A stretch of 64,000 nucleotides of DNA from CAG-217 sp963605415 (GCA_963605415.1 CAVCUL010000005.1:73577-137576), one strand, 5' to 3'. Counted from the first letter of the stretch, positions 48,235-57,072 are shown. Numbers and translations: made by a program. The notes: a model not told the origin generated them from the letters alone.

Positions 48235-50211
48235 ATGGCTACTGTCAAAAAGAGCAAAAAACGAATCATTGTTCCTATCGCCATTGTGTTGGTCATCGCC
48301 ATTGCTGTGACCGGTATTGTTGTTGTGCGTAAGGTCAACAGCGGCGAGGAGGTTACCCTCCACACCATTTCCACCGGCGACATTTACGAAACGGTCAGCG
48401 CCACCGGCGATGTGACTGCAGGTGCCAGCCGTACATACAAGGTAGGCACTGTAGCCACCGTGAAGGAAGTGTTTGTCCAAACGGGTGACAAGGTCAAGGA
48501 GGGCGACAAGCTGGCCACCTTTGATACCTCCAATATGGACAGCCAGATTTCCAAGCTGCAGAGCACTTATAACGATGCCAAAAAAGCATATAATACTGCC
48601 CGCAGCAACCAGTCTACGGCCAAGTCTCAGCTTTCTGCCGTAAATAAGCAGATCTCTAAGCTGGAGAAAGAAATTGCTAAGCTGGAGAAGTCTTCCAATA
48701 CAACCACTACGACGAAAAAGACAACCACGAAAAAGCAGTCGACCACATTGCCTGTTACTGTGCCTACCACTCGGGTCACCACCACAAAGGCGAGCACCAC
48801 CCAGGCGGCTACCTATACAGTGACCGCTACTGTGCTGGCCGGCCAGGAGAGTTACGGCACCGTGCAGGTGGGTAACAACACTGCCGGTACCTCCAGTGCT
48901 GGCAAGTATGACCAGGGGGCAGCCGTTGTCATCAAGGCAGTGCCTGCCAAGGATTACAGTTTCTCCGGCTGGTATGATGCCAACGGCACAAAGTTGAAAT
49001 CAGCAAAGCAGGTGACCGTGCAGGTAAGCGGTAATGTGCAGTATATTGCCCAGTTTACAAAGACCAGTACCGCCGGAGCACTGAGTGACCTGTCCGACGC
49101 ATTGGCAGAGATTGCAGACAATATCCGCGACATGACCGATGATGTGGATACCATGATGCAGATCCTGAAAACTACCGCAGACGCCATCAGCAAAGTGCTG
49201 GACAGCAATATTACCGATGCAAACACCATTGCCAACGCTGTGGAAAAGGCTATTAAGAATGCCATCAGCGAGGGCCTAATCAGTGAGGAAAATCTGAAGG
49301 TTGCCGGTGATGTGCTGGCTAAGAGCATTGCTCAGGCGGTGAAGGATATTGACTGGAAGAGCGTAGCCAAGGACGTGACCAGCACCACGGATGTACAGCT
49401 GACCACCAAGCAGTTGCAGTTGGCGGCGCTGTATGCCCAATCTAAGATGTATGCGGTTGAGGCCTCTGATACCGCAGTAAGCGCGCAAAAGTCTGTGATG
49501 GAGAGTGCAGAGAGCGCCCTGACCACACTGCAGGATGCAAATAAAGATCTGCAAGCCGGATGGACCGCTTCCTTTGACGGTACCATTACCACCTGTGATT
49601 TGGTAGCCGGTGAGCAAACCTCCCTGGTGTCAGACGGGATCGTACTGGAAAATATGAATACTATGGTTGTGACCATCAGTCTCAGCGAGTATGATAATCA
49701 CAGAGTAAAAGTGGGTATGCCCTGTACCATCACAACTGCTTACGGCAGTTATGAGGGCGAGGTAACCGCAAAAGCACCTACAGCTACCGGTGGCTCTGCA
49801 GGCTCTATTCTGGATAATGTAGGCTCTATGGCCGGTATTAGCGGTCTGTCCAGTCTAACCAGTTCCGGCGCAGGCGTGGAATGCACAGTAGAAGTGAAAA
49901 ACCCGGACGAGAACATTATTATCGGTTTTGAAGCCAATGTGGAGATTAGCACCGGCGAATATCTGGGCGTTGTAACGGTGCCTACCGGATCTATCGTACT
50001 GGATAAAACAGGTACCTATGTGTATCTCTATAATGAAGAAGACAAGACCGTGACAAAGACCACCATTACCACCGGCGCTATGTCTGACTCAGATTATCAG
50101 GTTACGGAGGGCCTGAAGGCTGGGGATAAGATCGTCTCTGCACCGTCCTCTACCTATAAAGAAGAAACCTTTAAGGTTAAGGTTGTAGATAAACTGAGCA
50201 CAACGAAATAA
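48235..50211 (+). CDS. MacA/HlyD-like efflux adaptor with inserted Thr/Lys linker and InlB-type repeat domain
   Basis: A 658-residue protein. One N-terminal membrane helix (IIVPIAIVLVIAIAVTGIVVV, about 11-31) leads to a biotinyl-lipoyl-like half (VTAGASRTYKVGTVATVKEVFVQTGDKVKEGDKLATFDT) and a coiled coil (about 100-153). The hairpin is then interrupted by a Thr/Lys-rich linker (about 154-190) and a beta-domain that looks like a divergent InlB B-repeat (about 195-273: DQGAAVVIKAVPAKDYSFSGWYDANG). A long helical part (about 280-445) follows, then the second lipoyl half (WTASFDGTITTCDLVAGEQTSLVSDG) and the barrel and membrane-proximal domains. Family adaptors are usually 350-450 residues. It pairs with the FtsX-type permease 12 bases downstream. 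Confidence 0.85.
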   Translation: MATVKKSKKRIIVPIAIVLVIAIAVTGIVVVRKVNSGEEVTLHTISTGDIYETVSATGDVTAGASRTYKVGTVATVKEVFVQTGDKVKEGDKLATFDTSNMDSQISKLQSTYNDAKKAYNTARSNQSTAKSQLSAVNKQISKLEKEIAKLEKSSNTTTTTKKTTTKKQSTTLPVTVPTTRVTTTKASTTQAATYTVTATVLAGQESYGTVQVGNNTAGTSSAGKYDQGAAVVIKAVPAKDYSFSGWYDANGTKLKSAKQVTVQVSGNVQYIAQFTKTSTAGALSDLSDALAEIADNIRDMTDDVDTMMQILKTTADAISKVLDSNITDANTIANAVEKAIKNAISEGLISEENLKVAGDVLAKSIAQAVKDIDWKSVAKDVTSTTDVQLTTKQLQLAALYAQSKMYAVEASDTAVSAQKSVMESAESALTTLQDANKDLQAGWTASFDGTITTCDLVAGEQTSLVSDGIVLENMNTMVVTISLSEYDNHRVKVGMPCTITTAYGSYEGEVTAKAPTATGGSAGSILDNVGSMAGISGLSSLTSSGAGVECTVEVKNPDENIIIGFEANVEISTGEYLGVVTVPTGSIVLDKTGTYVYLYNEEDKTVTKTTITTGAMSDSDYQVTEGLKAGDKIVSAPSSTYKEETFKVKVVDKLSTTK

Positions 50212-50223
50212 GGAGCACTTTTT

Positions 50224-51474
50224 GTGAACATTTCAGAAAGTTTTAAAATCGCCGTTAAGGCCATAAGGGCCAACTGGATGCGCTCGCTCCTGACCATGCT
50301 GGGAATCATCATCGGTATCAGCTCTGTGATTATGATCGTGGGTGCCGGTACCGGCGCCCGGGACTATATTGTCTCTTTGATTGAGGATATGGGCTCCAAT
50401 GCTGTTATGGTCTCCGTGGATACGACCCAGGCCACCGACAATGACTATATCACCCTGAAGGATGTAGATAATATCAAAAGCCGCGTTAACGGCGTGGAGC
50501 GTTGCTCGCCCATGCTTATGGGCTTTGGTAAGGCCACCATTGATTCTCAGGCTAAGGAGGCCACCGCCATGCTGGTGGGCGTAAACAGTGACATTCAGTA
50601 TGCGCTGACCGACGGATGTACTTATGGTCGGTTCTTTACCGATGAGGAATATGAGGCCAATTCGCCTATCGCCGTGATTGGTATCAACAGTGCCCAGAGC
50701 GTGTTTGGCTATGAGGATGTTACCGGCCAGTATGTAACCGTGTCCTCCAGCGGTAAGTCCATGAAGGTGAAAGTCTGCGGTGTAGCCAATATTGACCAGA
50801 TTGCCCAGTCGGCCGGCGGCAGTTCATCCTTGTCTACCATGTTTCAGCAAAACGAGGATTCGCCGATTATTGCGCTGTTTATGCCCTGCACCACCCTGAC
50901 CCAGATCACCGGTGCCAATACCAATTTGAGTTCCATCTTCGTGATCGCCCAGGATGGCGCAGACAATGACGCAGTGGGCAATGCCACGGTTAATTACCTA
51001 AAGGCGGCCCATGGCAATTATACAAAGAATATGTATATCGCCCAAAATATGGCTACTTATATTCAGATCGTGGACATTGTAATGCAGGTGCTGACCGCAT
51101 TTATCGCCTGCGTAGGCGCCATTTCCCTGATCGTTGGCGGTATCGGCGTCATGAACATTATGCTGGTGTCCGTAACCGAACGAACGCGGGAGATCGGCAT
51201 ACGAAAATCCCTGGGTGCCAAAACCAGGGTGATCACCTTGCAGTTCCTGACCGAGTCGGTGATCCTGTGTTTGATCGGCGGTATTATCGGTTTGGTGCTG
51301 GGTATCGTAGGCGCGTATGCGGCCTGTGCCGTTATCAACATTACCCCCAAGATCACCTGGTGGGTGATCCTGCTGGCCCTGGCATTCTCCAGCGGCGTTG
51401 GGTTATTCTTCGGTATTTACCCGGCTCGCAAGGCTGCTAAGTTGTCACCCATTGAGGCATTGCGTCGGGATTAA
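50224..51474 (+). CDS. MacB-like FtsX-family ABC transporter permease
   Basis: A 416-residue membrane protein: one N-terminal helix (AIRANWMRSLLTMLGIIIGISSVIMIVGAGTGA), a MacB-type extracytoplasmic core domain (about 45-270) and three C-terminal helices with the FtsX signature (ISLIVGGIGVMNIMLVSVTERTREIGIRKSLGAKTRVITLQFLTESVILCLIGG). GTG start at 50224 after GGAGCACTTTTT. The usual neighbour, a LolD/MacB-type ATPase, is missing here: neither a fused nor an adjacent Walker-motif protein is present. The ATPase must be supplied from elsewhere, or the system is non-canonical. Confidence 0.9.
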   Translation: MNISESFKIAVKAIRANWMRSLLTMLGIIIGISSVIMIVGAGTGARDYIVSLIEDMGSNAVMVSVDTTQATDNDYITLKDVDNIKSRVNGVERCSPMLMGFGKATIDSQAKEATAMLVGVNSDIQYALTDGCTYGRFFTDEEYEANSPIAVIGINSAQSVFGYEDVTGQYVTVSSSGKSMKVKVCGVANIDQIAQSAGGSSSLSTMFQQNEDSPIIALFMPCTTLTQITGANTNLSSIFVIAQDGADNDAVGNATVNYLKAAHGNYTKNMYIAQNMATYIQIVDIVMQVLTAFIACVGAISLIVGGIGVMNIMLVSVTERTREIGIRKSLGAKTRVITLQFLTESVILCLIGGIIGLVLGIVGAYAACAVINITPKITWWVILLALAFSSGVGLFFGIYPARKAAKLSPIEALRRD

Positions 51475-51493
51475 AAACATATTTATGTACACG

Positions 51494-51537
51494 AAAGACC
51501 GTGTCGGTAATGTAATTGCCGATGCGGTCTTTATTTG
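51494..51537 (+). terminator. Terminator after the permease gene
   Basis: Stem AAAGACCG (51494-51501) / CGGTCTTT (51525-51532) with inner CGGTAA/TTGCCG pairing, followed by ATTT; only a short T tract. Confidence 0.7.
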
Positions 51538-51541
51538 GGTA

Positions 51542-51570
51542 TTGAAAAAAAATGCAATTCGGTGTAAAAT
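51542..51570 (+). promoter_or_regulatory. Promoter of the NahK-like kinase gene
   Basis: TTGAAA (51542-51547), 17-bp spacer, TAAAAT (51565-51570), 50 bp before the start codon. Confidence 0.7.
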
Positions 51571-51619
51571 AAAGGGACATTTTGCAGTGCTTACTGCGTG
51601 GATAAGGGAGGACGCTTGT

Positions 51620-52717
51620 ATGGAGAATATTCAGCAGGTGATCGACTGTTTCGATTTTAAGGGCAAGACGGCGGATTGCCGGGCCTTTGGCAACGGCCAT
51701 ATCAATACAACCTATATCGTTACCACCGATCTGCCGGAGGGCGGCCGGCAGCGCTATGTGCTGCAAAAGGTCAATCACAATGTGTTTCGCGACATTGACC
51801 GGCTGATGCGGAATGTGTTTGCGGTCACTTCCTTTTTGCAGGAGAAGATCCGGGCTGCCGGCGGCGATCCGGAGCGGGAGACTCTGCACTTTATCAAGAC
51901 CAAGGACGGCGCCCAGTATTACACTGCGCCGGACGGGGACTACTTCCGCGCCTATGTGTTTGTGAAGGACTCTACCAGCTATGACGCGGTGGAGAGCGCG
52001 GCGCTGTTCCAAAAGAGCGGTGAGGCGTTCGGTCGCTTCCAGCACCTGCTGGCGGACTTCCCGGCAGAGACCCTGTATGAGACCATTCCCAATTTCCACA
52101 ACACCCTGTGGCGGTATGAGAACGAGTTTCTCCCGGCGGTAGAAGCGGACAAGGCCGGTCGTGCCGCCGCTGTGCAGGCGGAAATTCAGTTTGTAAAGGA
52201 CCGCAAGGCAGACACCCATCGGCTCAGCGACCTGGCGGCTGCCGGTCAGTTGCCCCTGCGGGTGACCCATAATGATACCAAGCTGAACAATGTGCTGTTT
52301 GACGCCACCGCCGGTGAGGCCATTTGCGTGATCGACCTGGATACGGTCATGCCGGGCCTGGCCCATTATGACTTTGGCGACTCTATTCGCTTTGGCGCCA
52401 ACACCGCCGCAGAGGACGAGGCGGACCTGTCCAAGGTGAGCCTGGATCTGGATTATTTCGGCGCCTATGCCAAGGGCTTTTTGTCCCAGGCAGGGGAGAG
52501 CCTGACCCAAACGGAGATCGACCAACTGGCCTTTTCTGCCAAGCTGATGACCTTTGAGTGCGGTATGCGCTTTTTGACCGATTATTTGAACGGCGACACC
52601 TACTTTAAGACCGCTTACCCGGAGCATAACCTGGTGCGCGCCCGCAATCAGTTTGCCCTGGTGGCGGATATGGAGCGCAAAATGGACCAAATGGAAGCGC
52701 TTATCGCCGCACTGTAA
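51620..52717 (+). CDS. Aminoglycoside-phosphotransferase-fold kinase, NahK-like (N-acetylhexosamine 1-kinase family)
   Basis: A 365-residue APH-fold kinase. The nucleotide loop is GNGHINTTYIV, the catalytic loop VTHNDTKLNNVLFD and the metal-binding motif ICVIDLDTVMPGLAHYDFGDSIRFG; these match the anomeric sugar kinase NahK of bifidobacteria, which phosphorylates GlcNAc/GalNAc at C1. It should act in the cytoplasm on an imported hexosamine or related sugar. ATG 51620 has AAGGGAGGAC upstream; the long frame extension upstream is rejected. Monocistronic, followed by a terminator. Confidence 0.8.
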   Translation: MENIQQVIDCFDFKGKTADCRAFGNGHINTTYIVTTDLPEGGRQRYVLQKVNHNVFRDIDRLMRNVFAVTSFLQEKIRAAGGDPERETLHFIKTKDGAQYYTAPDGDYFRAYVFVKDSTSYDAVESAALFQKSGEAFGRFQHLLADFPAETLYETIPNFHNTLWRYENEFLPAVEADKAGRAAAVQAEIQFVKDRKADTHRLSDLAAAGQLPLRVTHNDTKLNNVLFDATAGEAICVIDLDTVMPGLAHYDFGDSIRFGANTAAEDEADLSKVSLDLDYFGAYAKGFLSQAGESLTQTEIDQLAFSAKLMTFECGMRFLTDYLNGDTYFKTAYPEHNLVRARNQFALVADMERKMDQMEALIAAL

Positions 52718-52738
52718 AAAGAAATAGTAACGAATATG

Positions 52739-52772
52739 GGAGGCACTCTGTTTGGAGCGCCTCCGTTTTTTT
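52739..52772 (+). terminator. Rho-independent terminator after the kinase gene
   Basis: Stem GGAGGC (52739-52744) / GCCTCC (52759-52764), then GTTTTTTT. Confidence 0.85.
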
Positions 52773-52784
52773 CGGAGGGCTTTT

Positions 52785-53282
52785 ATGCTGAAAAGATCCA
52801 TAGCGGCGCACACGCGGATCGTTATTCCCACTTTAGATGTGTTCCTAAAGCATTATACGGACTCAAAATATGTAAAGGCCGATTTTGAAAATTTGGTGAA
52901 GAACGGAACGCTTGTACCGTTTTTTGCGTTTTATCACAAGTTGTTTATCGGCAAGGCGTATCTGGTGGTAAAACTCAAAGACTTGCAGGTCGCCGATGGG
53001 CAGCGGGTGGCCTATTTGTGTAATTTTGAAGTGAAAAGACTGTGGCAAAATAAAGGTGTGGGCACCAAAATACTGCATACCGTGATGGAGTACGCAAAGC
53101 AAAACGGGTTTGAAAAGCTGACCCTCGCGGTGCATGAGGACAACCGGCGGAATATGCACTTGTACGGCAAGGCCGGCTTTCGCACAAAAATCAAGACCAT
53201 AGACACGGACTTGCTGTTTTTTACCCCTAACGGCGATCCGATCAAAACAGAAACGCAGAGCGTTTATAGCTGTGCGTTATAA
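52785..53282 (+). CDS. GNAT family N-acetyltransferase
   Basis: A 165-residue acetyltransferase with motif A VAYLCNFEVKRLWQNKGVGTKILHTVMEYAKQNGFEKLTLAVHEDNRRNMHLYGKAGF, where Q-N-K-G-V-G binds the CoA pyrophosphate and NRRNMHLYGKAGF is motif B. CGGAGGGC lies 6 bases before the ATG. It is read through from, or weakly separated by, the terminator of the kinase gene. It converges on the GPH symporter gene with about 50 bases between stops and no strong terminator seen. Confidence 0.85.
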   Translation: MLKRSIAAHTRIVIPTLDVFLKHYTDSKYVKADFENLVKNGTLVPFFAFYHKLFIGKAYLVVKLKDLQVADGQRVAYLCNFEVKRLWQNKGVGTKILHTVMEYAKQNGFEKLTLAVHEDNRRNMHLYGKAGFRTKIKTIDTDLLFFTPNGDPIKTETQSVYSCAL

Positions 53283-53331
53283 TTGCGCGTCTTTTATATA
53301 GCTTTTAATGAGAACATACGCACGGACACCC

Positions 53332-54777
53332 TTATTCAGGTTCCCGGTGTGGATTTCTGCTTTTTCGGTATGGCAGTGCAGACAGCAGATAGGCGATCCC
53401 CGGTAGGCACAGGAATAAAAAGAACATGGCAAAGCGCGGTGCTGCAAATGACGGATCCGATGCAAAATCGGCACCGGCATACAGCGTGCGGTTGATTTGA
53501 CTGACGGCAGTTCCGCTAAAGCCGCAGATCGCAAATACCAGTCCTTGCAGTAACGCAGATACACCGGTGGACAGCTTGATCAGCAAGGATTGCCCGGAAA
53601 CAAAAATGCCGTCCCGGCGTATGCCACTTTCTTTCTCCGTTTGGTCGGCTGCGTCTGCGATCAAAATGGATTGTACGGTGTTGACCAGGCCGCAGCAAAA
53701 CATATTGCAAAACAGAAGCAGGATCAAGAGGGTAAAGGGCATGGCCTGCGTTAGCTGCTGCGGTCGGCAAAGGAATAGCACAAAGGCGGCCAATAATGCA
53801 AGTCCGGCCAACACATTGGCTTTTGCAAATGTGTTGGCGGCGCCGTGCTTGTCTGCCAGTTTTGGAGCTGCACCTGCGGCGATGAGTTGGCCTAAAAAGG
53901 CCGGAATGCCTAAGAGTAGCATATAGTGTACATAAGGCGTGCGCCCGTTATTGCCAAAGTAGTAAGACAGCACGGTCATTTGCAGCAAATTCATCAGCCC
54001 GGTAGGCGTGCGCAGCAAGCCAGAGAGCAAAATGCGACGATAACTTTGTATGCGCCACATTTCTGTCAGATTTTGACATAGGCTGCGCTTTTCCGCCGGT
54101 GGGGCGGTGACGCGCTCCCGTGTACAAAAACCTACCGGCTGAAACAGAAGTGTGCCGAGCAGTAAAAAACTGCCACAGACCAGGACGGTCCCTATTTGCA
54201 GCCCCAAGGTGGGGTCGTTTAGATGCTTGGAAAAACGATTGCCCTCGGTCTGGGATAACGGCAATAGCAGCAAACTGATACCGGCGCCGCAAATTCCTGC
54301 AACGATCCTTGCCTGTGCCAGCAACGCATTACGATCCTTGCGGCTTTTTGTCATTAAGTTTGGCAATGTCCATAGCGCTACATCGCCGAAGCAAAAGCAA
54401 ATGCCAAAGCCGATAAAACTCAGCCCGGCAGCCAGTAAGATACCCAGGCGGACGAGGGATGTTTCTGCCGTCGTATAGGGACGATTGAAAAAGCAGATCA
54501 GCGAAAAAATAAAAATCGGCAGCGGCGAAAATATAAGATAAGTGCGGCATTTGCCTTTGGTATTTTGACTGCGGTCAATGCGCATACCCACATAGGGATC
54601 ACACAGGAATTCGGCTATTTTAGATAGCAGGGTGATGGTGCTGATGGCCAGTGCAGGCAAAAAGATCACACTTTGAAAATAGTAGGTCAGCCCGGTGCCG
54701 ATCACGCCGTATATCAAGTTTTGACCCAGCATACCCAGTAGGTAGATAGTCTGTTCTTTTTTTGTGTATGTATCCAT
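53332..54777 (-). CDS. GPH-family cation symporter 4, TetR-controlled
   Basis: A 481-residue MFS_2-type symporter. DTYTKKEQTIYLLGMLGQNLIYGVIGTGLTYYFQSVIFLPALAIS at the N-terminus makes it a clear relative of the symporters at 7480 and 9729, but the loop after helix 2 is altered (EFLCDPYVGMRIDRSQNTKGKCRTYLIF: the NDP and WGK-RP residues are changed), so its cation or substrate handling may differ. The promoter carries the same operator as the upstream tetR gene. Drug or glycoside efflux is possible, since TetR control is more typical of exporters, but the family normally imports. Confidence 0.85.
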   Translation of the reverse strand: MDTYTKKEQTIYLLGMLGQNLIYGVIGTGLTYYFQSVIFLPALAISTITLLSKIAEFLCDPYVGMRIDRSQNTKGKCRTYLIFSPLPIFIFSLICFFNRPYTTAETSLVRLGILLAAGLSFIGFGICFCFGDVALWTLPNLMTKSRKDRNALLAQARIVAGICGAGISLLLLPLSQTEGNRFSKHLNDPTLGLQIGTVLVCGSFLLLGTLLFQPVGFCTRERVTAPPAEKRSLCQNLTEMWRIQSYRRILLSGLLRTPTGLMNLLQMTVLSYYFGNNGRTPYVHYMLLLGIPAFLGQLIAAGAAPKLADKHGAANTFAKANVLAGLALLAAFVLFLCRPQQLTQAMPFTLLILLLFCNMFCCGLVNTVQSILIADAADQTEKESGIRRDGIFVSGQSLLIKLSTGVSALLQGLVFAICGFSGTAVSQINRTLYAGADFASDPSFAAPRFAMFFLFLCLPGIAYLLSALPYRKSRNPHREPE

Positions 54778-54787
54778 ACTGCCTCCT

Positions 54788-54831
54788 TACATACCAGCGG
54801 TATGTATAAATCCAAAGAATAGCCGCTGCAA
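54788..54831 (-). promoter_or_regulatory. Promoter and TetR-type operator of GPH symporter 4
   Basis: Minus strand TTGCAG (54831-54826), 17-bp spacer, TATACA (54808-54803). Operator TACATACC-N3-GGTATGTA (54788-54806) overlaps the -10 and start site. The -35 sits in a CCGCTGC-TTT-GCAGCGG hairpin (54823-54839) that may also end the tetR transcript. Confidence 0.8.
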
Positions 54832-54851
54832 AGCAGCGGGCGAATAGGTGC

Positions 54852-55481
54852 TTATAATTGATCTAAATAAGGTTGCAAGGGCGTTAAGTCCAGCCCGGTG
54901 GGTTCGCAAAGGGTACAGAGAAATGCCAACTTTTGCTTCCGTTTTTCCGGGCCATCGGCAAATACCAGCGGGCTTAGCCAAAGATTGGCAAGCAGTGCCA
55001 CCACTTCTGCAAAGGCAGCCGGTTCGGCCACTTGCAGCGAACCGTCGGCAATGCCCGCTTCGACCACCGGCAAAAAGGCGGTAGGCGCAATTTCTTCTAC
55101 GCTGCGATACAGCAAGTCGCACAGCATTTGGGGAGAGTTGCGCAGTTGCACACCCAGTTTGCGGAATTGGGCTTCCTGTGGGTCTGTAATGGCAGCGAGC
55201 AGCATTTGGGTCAATTTTTGACTGCCGGTAAAGGCGGTAGACGCGGCAATTTCTTTCCAGGTGGCGGACAGAGAATTGTTCTCAAAAATGCGGGCGGCAA
55301 CGGCGTTTAAGATCGCTTCCTTGGAGGAAAAATGGTGGTACACCGCGCCTTTGGTCAAGCCGCCCAGCTGGTCGATGATATTCTGTATGGTGGTGTGTTC
55401 GTACCCCTGCTGCAAAAACAGGCGGGTGGCGGTATCTAAAATCTGTTCCCGGGTCTGTTCCGGGCATTTATTCCTGCTCAT
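54852..55481 (-). CDS. TetR/AcrR family transcriptional regulator
   Basis: A 209-residue repressor with the N-terminal helix-turn-helix (TREQILDTATRLFLQQGYEHTTIQNIIDQLGGLTKGAVYHHFSSKEAILNAV) and a helical ligand-binding domain. It lies upstream of the symporter gene on the same strand. The matching operators in front of both genes indicate that it represses itself and the symporter until a ligand, perhaps the transported compound, binds. GGAGAAGCT precedes the ATG. Confidence 0.93.
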   Translation of the reverse strand: MSRNKCPEQTREQILDTATRLFLQQGYEHTTIQNIIDQLGGLTKGAVYHHFSSKEAILNAVAARIFENNSLSATWKEIAASTAFTGSQKLTQMLLAAITDPQEAQFRKLGVQLRNSPQMLCDLLYRSVEEIAPTAFLPVVEAGIADGSLQVAEPAAFAEVVALLANLWLSPLVFADGPEKRKQKLAFLCTLCEPTGLDLTPLQPYLDQL

Positions 55482-55491
55482 AGCTTCTCCT

Positions 55492-55542
55492 TACATACCA
55501 ACGGTATGTATAAAGCATAACACAGGTACGATCCTTTGTCAA
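55492..55542 (-). promoter_or_regulatory. Promoter and operator of the tetR gene
   Basis: Minus strand TTGACA (55542-55537), 17-bp spacer, TATGCT (55519-55514). Operator TACATACC-AAC-GGTATGTA (55492-55510) lies just downstream of the -10, identical in both arms to the site at 54788-54806. Confidence 0.85.
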
Positions 55543-55545
55543 TAA

Positions 55546-55577
55546 GAAAAAGCAGCCTGCCGGAGCAGACTGCTTTG
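55546..55577 (-). terminator. Rho-independent terminator after gdhA
   Basis: Minus strand stem AGCAG-t-CTGC / GCAG-g-CTGCT around TCCG, followed by TTTTTCTT. Confidence 0.8.
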
Positions 55578-55599
55578 CGTTTATATGGGATTTGTTGGA

Positions 55600-56931
55600 T
55601 CAAACCACGCCCTGGGCCATCATGGCGTCGGCCACTTTCATAAAGCCGGCGATGTTGGCGCCTACAACGAAGTTGTCCGGGGCATTGTACTTTTCGCACG
55701 CCTCTTTCATGTTGTGGTAGATGTTGACCATAATGCCTTGCAGCTTGGCGTCTACCTCGTCAAAGGTCCAGCTGGAACGGATGGAGTTCTGACCCATTTC
55801 CAGTGCGGAGGTGGCTACGCCGCCGGCGTTGGAAGCCTTGCCGGGCAGGAACAGAATGTGATTTTGCAGGAACACCTCGGTGGCTGCTGCGTCCGTGGGC
55901 ATATTGGCGCCCTCGCACACTGCATAGCAGCCGGTGTCTACCAGGCGCTGGGCCTGCGCGTCGTGGATCTCATTCTGGGTGGCGCAGGGGAGCGCTACCT
56001 CGCAGGTCACGGCGTCCCACACGGAGCCTTCTGCATAAGTGGCGGTGGGGTGGCTCTCTGCGTACACGGAAATGCGCTTTCTGTCCACTTCCTTGATTTG
56101 CTTTACGGCCTCTACATCAATGCCGTTCTCGTCGATCACATAGCCGGTAGAGTCGGAGCAGCTGATGACCTTAGCGCCCAGCTGCTGGGCCTTTTCCATA
56201 GCGTAAATGGCCACATTACCGGAGCCGGACACGGCCACGCGGGCACCCTTTAGGTCCTTGCCGTGGTCCTTAAGCATTTCCTCGGTGATATACACCAGAC
56301 CGTAGCCGGTGGCCTCTGTACGGGCCAGGGAGCCGCCGAAGCTCAGGCCCTTACCGGTGAGCACGCCCTCGGAGCGGTTGGTCAGCTTTTTGTACTGGCC
56401 GTACAGGTAGCCTACCTCCCGGGCACCGGTGCCGATGTCGCCGGCGGGCACATCCTCGTCCGCGCCTACATATTTATACAGTTCATTCATAAATGCCTGG
56501 CAGAAGCGCATTACTTCCATATCGCTCTTGCCCTTGGGGTCAAAGTCAGAGCCGCCCTTGGCGCCGCCGATGGGCAGGCCGGTCAGGCTGTTTTTGAAGA
56601 TCTGCTCAAAGCCCAGGAACTTGATGATGGACAGGTTTACGCTGGGGTGCAGGCGCAGACCGCCTTTATAGGGGCCGATGGCAGAGTTAAACTGCACACG
56701 GTAGCCACGGTTCACATGCACCTGGCCCTGATCATCCACCCACGGAATACGGAACATGATCTGCCGTTCCGGCTCCACCAGCCGCTCCAGCAGGCCGGTT
56801 TTTTGGTATTTCGGATCGTTGTTGACCACCGGCGCCAATGCGTCTAACACCTCTGTGGCGGCCTGGATGAATTCCGGCTGATCCGGGTTCTTTGCTTTCA
56901 GATCTGCCAATACTTTTTCTGTATAAGTCAT
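55600..56931 (-). CDS. gdhA: Glutamate dehydrogenase (probably NADP-dependent)
   Basis: A 443-residue hexameric glutamate dehydrogenase of the short bacterial type. Substrate and catalytic segments: YRVQFNSAIGPYKGGLRLHPSVNLSIIKFLGFEQIFKNSLTGLPIGGAKGGSDFDPKGKSD (conserved Lys residues and catalytic D following GGAKGG) and PAGDIGTGAREVGYLYGQYKKLTNRSEGVLTGK. Rossmann segment VAVSGSGNVAIYAMEKAQQLGAKVISCSDSTGYV with a Ser after the second beta strand suits NADP(H). Main ammonium assimilation or glutamate catabolism enzyme. GAGAGGGA precedes the ATG. Confidence 0.96.
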   Translation of the reverse strand: MTYTEKVLADLKAKNPDQPEFIQAATEVLDALAPVVNNDPKYQKTGLLERLVEPERQIMFRIPWVDDQGQVHVNRGYRVQFNSAIGPYKGGLRLHPSVNLSIIKFLGFEQIFKNSLTGLPIGGAKGGSDFDPKGKSDMEVMRFCQAFMNELYKYVGADEDVPAGDIGTGAREVGYLYGQYKKLTNRSEGVLTGKGLSFGGSLARTEATGYGLVYITEEMLKDHGKDLKGARVAVSGSGNVAIYAMEKAQQLGAKVISCSDSTGYVIDENGIDVEAVKQIKEVDRKRISVYAESHPTATYAEGSVWDAVTCEVALPCATQNEIHDAQAQRLVDTGCYAVCEGANMPTDAAATEVFLQNHILFLPGKASNAGGVATSALEMGQNSIRSSWTFDEVDAKLQGIMVNIYHNMKEACEKYNAPDNFVVGANIAGFMKVADAMMAQGVV

Positions 56932-56947
56932 ACAAAATCCCTCTCTT

Positions 56948-57008
56948 CGGAAGCAAAACTTCCGTTAATTTATAATTGAATTATACCAACATCTTGGGTC
57001 TGAGTCAA
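56948..57008 (-). promoter_or_regulatory. Promoter and short leader of gdhA
   Basis: Minus strand TTGACT (57008-57003), 17-bp spacer, TATAAT (56985-56980). A CGGAAG ... CTTCCG hairpin (56948-56964) in the leader lies just before the ribosome site. Confidence 0.75.
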
Positions 57009-57036
57009 TGTACAGGTGTCCATTTTTCTACTTTGC

Positions 57037-57072
57037 ACAAAAAACATTGCCGTGAGTTTTGGCTCACGGCAA
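57037..57072 (-). terminator. Rho-independent terminator after hpf
   Basis: Ten-bp perfect stem TTGCCGTGAG / CTCACGGCAA (57047-57056 with 57063-57072), followed on the minus strand by TGTTTTTT. Confidence 0.9.

Noticed and set aside
53283..53331. Search for a terminator between the GNAT gene and the convergent symporter gene
   Set aside because: No stem with a T tract is visible in the short gap, so none is annotated.
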